NCBI RefSeq assembly: GCF_030122845.1 | Contig: NZ_CP126084.1 | Span: 2,542,001 to 2,606,000, forward strand | Origin: Paenibacillus woosongensis | GTDB lineage: Bacteria; Bacillota; Bacilli; Paenibacillales; Paenibacillaceae | DNA length: 64,000 nt | Direction of reading: 5' to 3' | Shown: positions 52,408 through 60,436 of the stretch, piece after piece | How positions within the stretch are numbered: the stretch's first letter is position 1 | Layout: each line of letters starts with the position of its first letter | Position numbers and translations under genes: made by a program | Notes under the pieces: generated by a model | Database searches by the model: none | What the model was told of the DNA's origin: nothing | Seen by the model: only the letters and a program-made list of their open reading frames with translations

Positions 52408-54087
52408 ATGTCAAACAAACCTTGGTTGAGACATTATCCCGCTGAAGTACCACCGACCTTTGAATATCCCGCACATAATCTGGCAAAGTTTCTGGTAGAT
52501 TCCGCAGCAGGTCATCCGGAGAAAATCGCTCTTGAATTTATGGGCGCCAAAATAAGCTACGGCACACTGCTTGATCACTGCTATCGTTTTGCCAATGCAC
52601 TGTTGAAGCTGGGCGTTGGGAAAGGGGAGAGGATCGCGGTCATGCTGCCCAATTGCCCCCAGTCCGTAATCGCTTATTACGGGACGCTGCTGATGGGCGG
52701 GATCGTCGTCATGACGAACCCGCTCTATATGCCCCGGGAGCTGGAGCATCAGCTTAAGGATGCCGACGTGCGCTTGATCGTCACCTTGGATGCGCTCGTC
52801 GCTCGCGTTAAGAAAGCAATTGGCGTGGGTGGAGACGGCTTGGACTATATCCTCGTCACCTCGGTGAAGGATTATTTGCCTTTTCCCAAAAACGTGCTGT
52901 ATCCCATCAAGGCCAAAAAGGACGGCATGTACGTGAAGATAGACTACGACCGCAGGGTGCTTTCTTTAAAAGAACTAATCAAGGGAGCCTCACCAGAGCC
53001 TTGCGAGGCTTCGGTGGACGGCGAAAAGGATCTGGCGCTAATACAATATACGGGAGGGACGACAGGCTTCGCGAAAGGCGTGATGCTGACGCATGCCAAC
53101 TTAGTGGCGAATACGCTGCAGACACATCTGTGGTTTTACCGCGGCCGAGAGGCAGAGGAGAAATATTTGGCGGCGCTTCCGTTTTTTCATGTGTTCGGCA
53201 TGACAGTGCTTCTGAATAAAGCGGTGTATATGGCCGGAACGCTGATCCTGATGCCGAGGTTCGAGGTAGATCAGATTTTGAAGGCGATTGATCGGCAGAG
53301 GCCGACCGTATTCCCCGGGGCGCCAACGATGTATGTGGCGATCATCAACCATCCGGATGTCCGGAAATACGATTTATCCTCCATCAATGTATGTATCAGC
53401 GGTGCCGCGCCGCTTCCGCTTGAGGTTCAGACCCGGTTCGAGGCATTGACGGGAGGCAAGCTGATCGAAGGGTATGGCTTGACAGAGGCGTCTCCCGTGA
53501 CGCATGCCAACAACATTTGGGAGAAGCGCAAGAGCGGTTCCATCGGCATCCCCTTGCCCGATACGGAAGCCCGCATCGTAGTTCCGGATACGCTGGAGGA
53601 TGTGAAGCCTGGCGAAATCGGCGAGTTGGCCGTGCGTGGCCCCCAGGTCATGAAAGGCTACTGGAACAGGCCGGAAGATACGTATAAAACGCTAAAAGAA
53701 GGCTGGCTGCTGACCGGGGATTTGGGGCGCATGGACGAGGAGGGATTTTTCTACATTCTCGATCGGCGCAAGGACTTGATTATTGCGGGCGGCTACAATA
53801 TATATCCCCGGGAGATCGAGGAGGTGCTCTTCGAGCATCCCGACGTAATCGAGGCGATCGTCGCCGGCGTGTTCGACCCTTATCGCGGAGAGACGGTGAA
53901 AGCATACGTAGTCCTGCGCAGCGGAGCGGTGCCTGACGAAGCGTCGCTGAAGCAATGGTGCAAAGAGAAGCTCGCTGCCTATAAAGTGCCCAAAATTTAC
54001 GAGTTCCGCGACAGTCTGCCAAAGACGCTTGCTGGCAAGGTGCTGCGCCGCAAACTGGTTGAGGAAGAGAACGAGAAGCCGCAATGA
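52408..54087 (+). CDS. lcfA: Long-chain fatty acid CoA ligase
   Basis: A 559-residue adenylate-forming enzyme. The P-loop motif is YTGGTTGFAKGVMLTH; other blocks are YGLTEASPV, GELAVRGPQVMKGYW, WLLTGDLGRMDEEGFFYILDRRKD and the lysine region LPKTLAGKVLRRKL. It activates incoming fatty acid to acyl-CoA, which is also the inducer for FadR. GGGGTGG precedes the ATG and it lies 29 bases after fadE. Confidence 0.95.
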   Translation: MSNKPWLRHYPAEVPPTFEYPAHNLAKFLVDSAAGHPEKIALEFMGAKISYGTLLDHCYRFANALLKLGVGKGERIAVMLPNCPQSVIAYYGTLLMGGIVVMTNPLYMPRELEHQLKDADVRLIVTLDALVARVKKAIGVGGDGLDYILVTSVKDYLPFPKNVLYPIKAKKDGMYVKIDYDRRVLSLKELIKGASPEPCEASVDGEKDLALIQYTGGTTGFAKGVMLTHANLVANTLQTHLWFYRGREAEEKYLAALPFFHVFGMTVLLNKAVYMAGTLILMPRFEVDQILKAIDRQRPTVFPGAPTMYVAIINHPDVRKYDLSSINVCISGAAPLPLEVQTRFEALTGGKLIEGYGLTEASPVTHANNIWEKRKSGSIGIPLPDTEARIVVPDTLEDVKPGEIGELAVRGPQVMKGYWNRPEDTYKTLKEGWLLTGDLGRMDEEGFFYILDRRKDLIIAGGYNIYPREIEEVLFEHPDVIEAIVAGVFDPYRGETVKAYVVLRSGAVPDEASLKQWCKEKLAAYKVPKIYEFRDSLPKTLAGKVLRRKLVEEENEKPQ

Positions 54088-54115
54088 TGATCCCGGAGGA
54101 AGGGAGAAGCAGGTT

Positions 54116-54553
54116 ATGAATGCAGATACAGAAGACAAGGACGCTTTGCAGCGTAATATTGAGAAATGGAATGCCATGGCCCAGAATACGTTTTGGGATT
54201 ACTTGGGCTGCGAAATCGCGGAGATTCACGAAGGAAAAGTCATCGTGACGCTGGACATTCAGCCCCATCATCTGAACCTCATCGGCATCGTCCACGGCGG
54301 AGTATATGCCACGCTTGTCGATTCGGCGATGGGACTGACCGCTATGCTTGCGCGCCCTCATGACAGCATCGTGACAACCAATCTCAGCATGAACTATGTA
54401 GCGAAGGCCGAACAGGGACGTATCGTCGTTACCGCTGAAATCGTACACAGTTCCCGCAAATCCATTTCGACCCAGGCTTATGCCCGGCTGGAAAACGGAG
54501 AGCTTTGCGCCTTCGGCAGCGGGACGTTTCGCGTCATTAACGGAACAGGGTAA
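54116..54553 (+). CDS. PaaI-type hotdog thioesterase
   Basis: A 145-residue hotdog protein. The active-site stretch is LNLIGIVHGGVYATLVDSAMGLTAM with the HGG motif and a downstream Asp, followed by VTTNLSMNYVAKAEQGRIVV. This is the PaaI/YdiI-like thioesterase pattern. As the last gene of the fad operon it may release CoA from dead-end or toxic acyl-CoA; that is inference from context. ATG 54116 with GGAGGAAGGGAG upstream is the start. Confidence 0.88.
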   Translation: MNADTEDKDALQRNIEKWNAMAQNTFWDYLGCEIAEIHEGKVIVTLDIQPHHLNLIGIVHGGVYATLVDSAMGLTAMLARPHDSIVTTNLSMNYVAKAEQGRIVVTAEIVHSSRKSISTQAYARLENGELCAFGSGTFRVINGTG

Positions 54554-54570
54554 AAGCTGCGCGATAAACA

Positions 54571-54600
54571 AACCGACCTTTAGAGCAAGGTCGGTTTATT
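54571..54600. terminator. Terminator of the fad operon
   Basis: AACCGACCTT (54571-54580) pairs with AAGGTCGGTT (54587-54596); TTATTGTT follows. Confidence 0.85.
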
Positions 54601-54601
54601 G

Positions 54602-55675
54602 TTATTTGCTCCGCTTCTCCAGCCGATCGCGGAAATAGATGAGCTTGAATACCAGGAATATAATGATCAGGAAAAATCCGGATGTCAGCACGTCGATCAA
54701 AACCGCTTCAATATAAATTGAAGTAATAGGCAGCCCCAGTCCGGCAGTTAGCAGTCCGGCAAAATACGCCGTTAAAATGAACAGGGTATCGACAAGGGGA
54801 ATATACCACTTCTGCCCCCGTCTCCAGTAAGTTCTCGAAACGACAATGCTTAATACGGTTAACATGCAAACCACCGGTGAAGGCGAGCGGTCGGGAAACA
54901 TTTCTTCCTCGATCGGCCAATAGGGGACCCATAGCATGGCAATGAGAAATAGGGACAGCAGGACCCCTGCGAACAACGGGCGGAAAATCCGCCGGTCGTT
55001 TGCAGCATGCCGCTGTGCCTTGCGGTGCTTCATATCGGTACTTTGCCAAATTGGAATATTTCTGCGTTGTCTTGTTTCGATGTCGGACAAGGCGTCCATG
55101 GAGCTTAACGGTGTTTTATCGAGCTCATCGTACCCCGCAGCATAGTTCTGCGCTGAAGCTTCGCTGACATTTTGAGGCGTATGGTATACGGGAACGTGAT
55201 GCTCCCAAAATTTATGCACCCACTTCGTCAGATCGCTGCGGCTTCCTAGGCCAAACAGAGCATAATCGACATTTCCGTGCTCGTCCTGCCATTTCATAAT
55301 AATTTGTGAACAGACGACATAATAGCCGGGTGTGTTGGATCTTCCAGAAGAGACATACTGCGTCTTGCGTGCGATGAGTACCTCCTGCATGCACTGGAAC
55401 GGGATTAAATGCTCGTGTTCATGGCCGCTTTTTATATTTTTGAAATAGGTATAATAGCCATCGTTTCGCAGCTCGCTGACTATTGTAAAATCGGTATGCA
55501 GTTTGCTCCCCAGGATCATCATGCGCGTCGCCCATACGATGACGACTCCTACGAAAATACATAGCGCAGCTCCAAGCCCCTCTTTTTCAAATATAAAATA
55601 GCCCCCACTCCCTGGCAATGTGATATATGTTATATAAATGGTGTTATACGAGTATGCACTGGACTGGTTTCGCAA
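54602..55675 (-). CDS. Integral membrane protein of unknown function
   Basis: About 357 residues. One hydrophobic segment near residues 30-50, then about 170 polar residues with a sheet-like soluble domain (FTIVSELRNDGYYTYFKNIK; GYYVVCSQIIMKWQDEHGNVDYALFG). Four or more helices occupy the C-terminal 130 residues. No family recognised. The given start is TTG 55675, which has no convincing ribosome binding site, so the true N-terminus is uncertain and may have been lost. Confidence 0.6.
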   Translation of the reverse strand: MRNQSSAYSYNTIYITYITLPGSGGYFIFEKEGLGAALCIFVGVVIVWATRMMILGSKLHTDFTIVSELRNDGYYTYFKNIKSGHEHEHLIPFQCMQEVLIARKTQYVSSGRSNTPGYYVVCSQIIMKWQDEHGNVDYALFGLGSRSDLTKWVHKFWEHHVPVYHTPQNVSEASAQNYAAGYDELDKTPLSSMDALSDIETRQRRNIPIWQSTDMKHRKAQRHAANDRRIFRPLFAGVLLSLFLIAMLWVPYWPIEEEMFPDRSPSPVVCMLTVLSIVVSRTYWRRGQKWYIPLVDTLFILTAYFAGLLTAGLGLPITSIYIEAVLIDVLTSGFFLIIIFLVFKLIYFRDRLEKRSK

Positions 55676-55746
55676 GCACCGAAAGATAGGACTATAGTCT
55701 TTTTAAACTGATTTGAAAATTTCGAAGCTGACGAAATGGGTGCGGC

Positions 55747-55797
55747 TTGACACGAAATAGCAAAAGACCTATTCTTTTTGTATACCCCTAGGGGTAT
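55747..55797 (+). promoter_or_regulatory. Strong promoter with CsoR-type operator at the start point
   Basis: TTGACA (55747-55752), exact 17-base spacer, TATTCT (55770-55775). The 16-bp palindrome ATACCCCTAGGGGTAT (55782-55797) begins at the expected transcription start. It has the G/C-tract form of operators bound by CsoR-family copper (or related) repressors. Binding there would block transcription initiation. Confidence 0.75.
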
Positions 55798-55810
55798 TGC
55801 GGGTAGATTC

Positions 55811-56539
55811 TTGGATAGAGCGGAGGGAATACAAGTCGGAACAATTACACTCGGGCCACTAATGTTAAGAGCGGATTTGCTCATTTTTTTGCTGTCGGCC
55901 GTCATCGGTTACTGCGTTCTAAGCATCCGGCTGCGCCATCGGGAAGAGGGCCGCTGGATCAAGGATTCTTATGTCACTGCTCTGGGAATCGGATTTTTCT
56001 TATGGAAATTTAGCATGCTGATTTTTGATCCGCTAGAAGCGCTTGCGAATCCCCTGTCGCTGCTGTACTTCTCGGGAGGGCAAAGGGGCTTATGGCTTGG
56101 CGCGCTTGGAGGGATGGCCTATCTTGCTTACAAGGGCAGTAGAAATCGGCCGCTGATTCAACTTCTTATTAAGTCATCAGTTTTGGCATTTGCCGCGGTA
56201 CAGGCCGCCAGGTTCACGATGGTCTTTCTGTGGGAAGGCTTGTTAGGCTGGAAGCTTCTGCTTTACGCGCTTCTATCTCTAGTCCTGTCGATTGCAGCCT
56301 GGTTGAAATTCGATTTCCCGCTAAGCTCCTTCGTACCGCTCGTTTTGTGGTATAGCATTGGCTCTGCTGTTTTTCCCTTTCTGGACGGGAATCGCCATAT
56401 CGCGTTGGCCGGTTTTTCACTGGAGCAGCTGCTATTCATTCTCCTGGCAGTGGCGATGCTCGTCTTGGATTCAATAGGGAATCGCCGGAATCGCTCACGA
56501 TATCCCAACGATTATGATCGAAGTCAAAGGAGGCAGTGA
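55811..56539 (+). CDS. Polytopic membrane protein, Lgt-like pattern
   Basis: About 242 residues with seven or eight helices. The opening TITLGPLMLRADLLIFLLSAV and the loop LYFSGGQRGLWLGALGGMAY recall prolipoprotein diacylglyceryl transferase, but the catalytic His/Arg signature of Lgt is not complete, so it is probably a paralogue with another role. The start is unresolved. The frame is open from TTG 55778, but that lies upstream of the expected transcript start. GCGGAGGGA (55818-55826) is a fine ribosome binding site with no ATG, GTG or TTG after it in frame until ATG 55862. I list TTG 55811 provisionally. The thioredoxin gene follows after six bases. Confidence 0.65.
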   Translation: MDRAEGIQVGTITLGPLMLRADLLIFLLSAVIGYCVLSIRLRHREEGRWIKDSYVTALGIGFFLWKFSMLIFDPLEALANPLSLLYFSGGQRGLWLGALGGMAYLAYKGSRNRPLIQLLIKSSVLAFAAVQAARFTMVFLWEGLLGWKLLLYALLSLVLSIAAWLKFDFPLSSFVPLVLWYSIGSAVFPFLDGNRHIALAGFSLEQLLFILLAVAMLVLDSIGNRRNRSRYPNDYDRSQRRQ

Positions 56540-56545
56540 AATCAA

Positions 56546-57112
56546 ATGAGAAAAAACTGGATCGCCATCATCGTGCTTCTGGGCTTGATCGGTTGGGGTG
56601 TGTATGATTACATGACTAAAGCAGATGTCAACCCGATAACGGCTGGGGAGTCAGCCATGGAGGATGATTCTGTTCCAATCGGCTTGAAGGTCGGCAATCG
56701 TGCACCGGATTTCACTTTGTACAATCTGGATGGAAACGAAGTGAAGCTAAGCGATTATCGCGGCAAGACGGTGCTGCTTAATTTCTGGGCTAGCTGGTGT
56801 CCGCCATGCCGGCTGGAGATGCCTCATATGGAGAAGTTTTATGCGAAATATGCTGATAAGGATGCGGTTGTGCTGGCGGTCAATATGACTCACTTGGAAG
56901 AAGGCAAGGAACATGTGAAGTCTTTCCTCGAGGATTTCGGCTTGACGTTTCCACATGCGCTCGATGAGACGGGGCGCATCACCGATCAGTATCAGGTCAT
57001 TGCCTATCCAACGACCTATGTGCTCAATGCCAAAGGCGTAATCACCCAGAGATTTCAGGGAGCGATCGATCATAATATCATGAAGGAAGCATATTCGAAG
57101 GCGGTGAAGTAG
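56546..57112 (+). CDS. Membrane-anchored thioredoxin of ResA/TlpA type
   Basis: A 188-residue protein. Residues 5-20 form a signal anchor; the redox domain outside the membrane has NFWASWCPPCRLEMPHM with Cys85 and Cys88, APDFTLYNLDGNEVKLSDYRG before it, and the cis-proline in VIAYPTTYVLN. It should reduce disulfides in extracytoplasmic proteins, such as apocytochrome c (ResA-like) or copper-site proteins. AAAGGAGG lies within the preceding gene, so the two are cotranscribed under the CsoR-type operator, which hints at a role in copper-linked thiol chemistry. Confidence 0.87.
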   Translation: MRKNWIAIIVLLGLIGWGVYDYMTKADVNPITAGESAMEDDSVPIGLKVGNRAPDFTLYNLDGNEVKLSDYRGKTVLLNFWASWCPPCRLEMPHMEKFYAKYADKDAVVLAVNMTHLEEGKEHVKSFLEDFGLTFPHALDETGRITDQYQVIAYPTTYVLNAKGVITQRFQGAIDHNIMKEAYSKAVK

Positions 57113-57141
57113 CCGCTGAAGGAAGGATTAGGAGGGAAATA

Positions 57142-57618
57142 ATGCGTAATCACGATAATGACGCTGCGGTTCTGTCTCCTCACTTATATTCGCTGCTAAA
57201 CGGGACAGATTTGCCGGACAAACAGCATGTGGCCTTTATGCTGCTCACCGTTACGGAGCAAAATTGGCCGCATACGGCGATGATCAGCGCAGGCGAAATC
57301 GTCGCTTTAAATCCGTCCACACTTAGGCTCGGTTTATGGGAAAATACGGTCACGACGCGCAATATGACCCGCACAGGACAAGCGATGCTCGTCGTTATTT
57401 CGGGCCAGGCCGCATGTTATATCCGGTTATCGCTAATGAGACTGCCTGACCTTGCCAATGCCAAGCATCCGCGAACCCGCTTTGAAGCTAAAGTCGCGGA
57501 TTGCCGGGAGGACATTGCGCAATATGCCGACATTATTTCCGGCGTGCAAATTCGGCTGAAGGAGCCGGAGACAGTACTGCAGCGTTGGCAGGAGACGATT
57601 GAGGAGCTGAAATCTTGA
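57142..57618 (+). CDS. Pyridoxamine-phosphate-oxidase-like (FMN split-barrel) protein
   Basis: A 158-residue soluble protein. The N-terminal two thirds (VAFMLLTVTEQNWPHTAMISAGEI, LRLGLWENTVTTRNMTRTGQAMLVVI) follow the split-barrel pattern of PPOX-like flavin-binding proteins. The C-terminal part is helical. I cannot identify a substrate or confirm FMN binding. GGAGGG six bases before the ATG. It is the third and last gene behind the CsoR-type operator, ahead of a terminator. Confidence 0.65.
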   Translation: MRNHDNDAAVLSPHLYSLLNGTDLPDKQHVAFMLLTVTEQNWPHTAMISAGEIVALNPSTLRLGLWENTVTTRNMTRTGQAMLVVISGQAACYIRLSLMRLPDLANAKHPRTRFEAKVADCREDIAQYADIISGVQIRLKEPETVLQRWQETIEELKS

Positions 57619-57656
57619 ACATGGTTCATTTATAATTGTTTGACAGTGCTAAGGGG

Positions 57657-57682
57657 CCACTTCGGGAAGAAGTGGTTTTTTT
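57657..57682 (+). terminator. Intrinsic terminator
   Basis: CCACTTC-GGGAA-GAAGTGG followed by seven T. Confidence 0.88.
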
Positions 57683-57928
57683 CGTGATCTGAGTACTTCG
57701 ATTCATTCTCTTAACCTATCAAAAGTTGGTAAAATAAAATTAAACTTCCAGTATAATAGCTCTCTGGTCGTGGTAAGCCCATACCCTAGTTTCTTGGAGG
57801 TGATTAAGGAGCGTAATGAGGCATGATCCTGTTCTAGATCGCTAAAAGCGTACCGGTCATCATGAATTTCTCGAATGTCTTGTTCATCAAGTACAGTCAT
57901 ACATTCTTAAATCCTGGAGGAGAGAATG

Positions 57929-59245
57929 ATGAAAAGAACAAATGTACTGTGGAACCAAAGGATATTCACCTTGATTTTAACTATGACGATCGTATGGACT
58001 TTGCCAGCAGCACAAGCTGCGGCTACTGAAGCGACGGGGACTCTGGAATGGGAACGCGCTTTGGGAGCAAATCTGAAATTGCTGGATGTGTCCGAATATG
58101 GGAATGGGTATTCGGTGGTCGGCTTGAACAAGAATACTAATTTCGTGTATATGGCGAAGCTCCATGCCGACGGAACGGTTTATTGGGAAGAAGAGCTGCC
58201 GCTGATTGCCGCAAACGGAAAGCGGGCTGTACCCGAGGCAGCAGGTACAACGAAGGATGGAGGCTATATTGTAGGGGCCACCGTAAGTGGTATTCATTAC
58301 CGGTATAGCGATTATTATACGGCCAAGCTTAGCGCTGAAGGCAGGATAGAATGGACTAATGAATACTTATCAGGGTCTCATGCTTCCTTTAATTACATTC
58401 ATCAGGCTGATGATGGGGGGTATTTATTTCTGAATAATACGGAGGTGTATCTGGCCGATTATTCCAAGACTTCCGCAGGGAGAATGGATGCTAATGGCAA
58501 GGTACAAATAGAGAAGACCGTTGCAAATGGAAGATTCACTACCCCTTATGCCCGGCAGATCCTTGAATTAAAGGATGGCAGTTACCTGGTTGTCGGAGGC
58601 AAGGATCAAATCTTCTATACATGGAGGTTGGCTGATGATTTTAGCATTGTAGATGAACAGGAATATACGGAGCTCTCTACGGGAAAAGCCTCAGTTACTG
58701 CTGATGGAGGCTATACGCTGGCCGGAGCAACGCAGCAGGGCTATGTCAGGTTGTACGTAAACAGCGGCCATCAAGAGAGCAATGTCGTCCAACTTGATTT
58801 GACGGGGCAAGTTCGCTCCCTCTATGAGACGGCGGGCGGAGGTTATATATTGGGAACTTCCCAAGGCGTATATCAGACAGATTCAGATGGGAATATATTG
58901 CGGGTTTATGAGGTCAGCGGTCTGGATAAGGCCATTCCGACTTCAGACGGTAACGCCGTCGTTCTCGTGGAAGGAAGAATCATCAAGCTCGGCAGCGTCC
59001 AGTCTTTACAGCTGGACTCCAGCGAGTATAGCGTGAACATCGGGCAGCCGATCGATGTGATCGTGACTTATTTCGAAGGAGCTACGCCGCTTAATGTTAC
59101 CAAGGAGAGTTCGTTCCGCACTAGCGATCCATCGATTGCATATGTGGATGAGGAAGGGAACCTCATTGGCGTGAAGCGGGGGCGGACAATGTTAACGGTG
59201 ACCTATAATGGACTTGAAGCCCAAGCGGCTGTTGATGTGTATTAA
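57929..59245 (+). CDS. Secreted DGGY-repeat protein with BIG2 domain (paralogue 1)
   Basis: About 438 residues with a signal peptide (FTLILTMTIVWTLPAAQAAATE). The body to about residue 350 holds at least five repeats around a DGGY-like turn followed by a strand (KDGGYIVGATVSG, DDGGYLFLNNT, KDGSYLVVGGKD, ADGGYTLAGATQQG, AGGGYILGTSQG), a spacing that fits a beta-propeller. The last 85 residues are a BIG2 Ig-like domain (LQLDSSEYSVNIGQPIDVIV ... IAYVDEEGNLIGVKRGRTML). ATG 57929 is eight bases after GGAGG, as in paralogue 3; ATG 57926 is possible. Function unknown; a cell-surface or secreted binding role is likely. Confidence 0.8.
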   Translation: MKRTNVLWNQRIFTLILTMTIVWTLPAAQAAATEATGTLEWERALGANLKLLDVSEYGNGYSVVGLNKNTNFVYMAKLHADGTVYWEEELPLIAANGKRAVPEAAGTTKDGGYIVGATVSGIHYRYSDYYTAKLSAEGRIEWTNEYLSGSHASFNYIHQADDGGYLFLNNTEVYLADYSKTSAGRMDANGKVQIEKTVANGRFTTPYARQILELKDGSYLVVGGKDQIFYTWRLADDFSIVDEQEYTELSTGKASVTADGGYTLAGATQQGYVRLYVNSGHQESNVVQLDLTGQVRSLYETAGGGYILGTSQGVYQTDSDGNILRVYEVSGLDKAIPTSDGNAVVLVEGRIIKLGSVQSLQLDSSEYSVNIGQPIDVIVTYFEGATPLNVTKESSFRTSDPSIAYVDEEGNLIGVKRGRTMLTVTYNGLEAQAAVDVY

Positions 59246-59287
59246 TAGTGCCAAAGCCAAGGAAGTGTTAAAGAATGGAGGAATAAG

Positions 59288-60352
59288 ATGACATTAGCAC
59301 TCCGGTTGAGAAAAGTGTACGGCTTGCTCGTATTGGCTGCGGTCCTTGTGGCAAGCTTCGCGTCTGAAACGGCAATGGCTGCAAGCGGGCACGAGCCAGT
59401 CCAGGAATGGGAGCTTGATTTTAGCGGCACCGGCATAAAGATATTCGAGATCTACGAGACGGATCAGGGTTATACGATCATCGGAACGAAAAATAAACAG
59501 CAAGCCTTTTTGGCCAGGTTGAACGCAGAAGGCAGCGTCATGTGGGAGAAAACGCTGGATCTCCGAACCAGCGAGGGGGATCAAGTCATTGTCACAGCTG
59601 CGCATTATACGCGCGACGGGGAATACCTGCTTGGCGGCACGGTCCCTGGATATGATTCCTATTATTATATAGCCCGGACGGATGCGGATGGGATTATCCT
59701 CTGGGAGAAGGAAGAGTTCAGCCGCGATTATGTCGAATTTAATGAGATTCGGGAGACATTCGATCAGGGAATTATTTATTCTTATAATTCGGGCCAGTCC
59801 ACTGCCTACATGGTGAAGCTTGACGCCACAGGGAATGACCAGTGGAAAAATGAGCTTGCCATGACGAAATACGACCCTCACGTATCCATAGAATCCGTTC
59901 GTCCGGCGGCAGATGGCGGCTACATTGCCGGGGCTTTCCGCAGCGGCAGTTATATGCTATGGAAGCTGAGCGCCTCGGGTCAATCTGAATGGATCAACTA
60001 TTATGGCGACGGGATCGGGTGGGCCGTACCTGCGCCAAATAACGGCTATGCCATCGTTAATTATGATCGCTGGCTCAATCAATCCGTTCTGATCATAGGC
60101 CATTTCAATGGGCAGCAGTTGACCAAGGAGCTCGGCATGAACGGCACAGCAAGGTCAATTGAGTCGGCGCTGGCCGGCGGTTACCTGATCGGCCTCTCCA
60201 ATGCGGTTATTGCCTGCGATGCACAGGGGAACGTAACATGGAGCAAGCCGGCAAGCCTGTTGACAAAAGCGCTGCCGACGCATGACGGTGGAGCCGTATA
60301 TATCGCCTCGTATGAGAAGGTGGTAAAGCTTACGGGCAGTTCCGGACTCTAA
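59288..60352 (+). CDS. Secreted DGGY-repeat protein without BIG2 domain (paralogue 2)
   Basis: A 354-residue exported protein (signal LLVLAAVLVASFASETAMAASG). The mature N-terminus EWELDFSGTGIKIFEIYETD matches the equivalent stretches of the other two paralogues. Repeats include RDGEYLLGGTVPG, ADGGYIAGAFRSG, NNGYAIVNYDR and AGGYLIGLSNAV. It ends right after the repeat domain, without the BIG2 module. GGAGG six bases before the ATG. It lies 42 bases after paralogue 1 with no terminator between, so they are probably cotranscribed. Confidence 0.8.
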   Translation: MTLALRLRKVYGLLVLAAVLVASFASETAMAASGHEPVQEWELDFSGTGIKIFEIYETDQGYTIIGTKNKQQAFLARLNAEGSVMWEKTLDLRTSEGDQVIVTAAHYTRDGEYLLGGTVPGYDSYYYIARTDADGIILWEKEEFSRDYVEFNEIRETFDQGIIYSYNSGQSTAYMVKLDATGNDQWKNELAMTKYDPHVSIESVRPAADGGYIAGAFRSGSYMLWKLSASGQSEWINYYGDGIGWAVPAPNNGYAIVNYDRWLNQSVLIIGHFNGQQLTKELGMNGTARSIESALAGGYLIGLSNAVIACDAQGNVTWSKPASLLTKALPTHDGGAVYIASYEKVVKLTGSSGL

Positions 60353-60436
60353 CCGAATTTCGAACAACGATCAAACACGATACCTAGCAACAGCGAGAAC
60401 AGTCCCTATCATTCTTATATCCCGGAGGAGAGAATT

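Noticed and set aside
55778..55810. TTG 55778 as start of the Lgt-like protein
   Set aside because: It lies upstream of the expected transcription start defined by TTGACA-17-TATTCT and overlaps the operator.
57703..57900. A 65-residue leftward open frame
   Set aside because: Weak ribosome binding site and no recognisable family. It could be a gene remnant, but I cannot support it; the spacer otherwise holds only the terminator and leader of the DGGY array.
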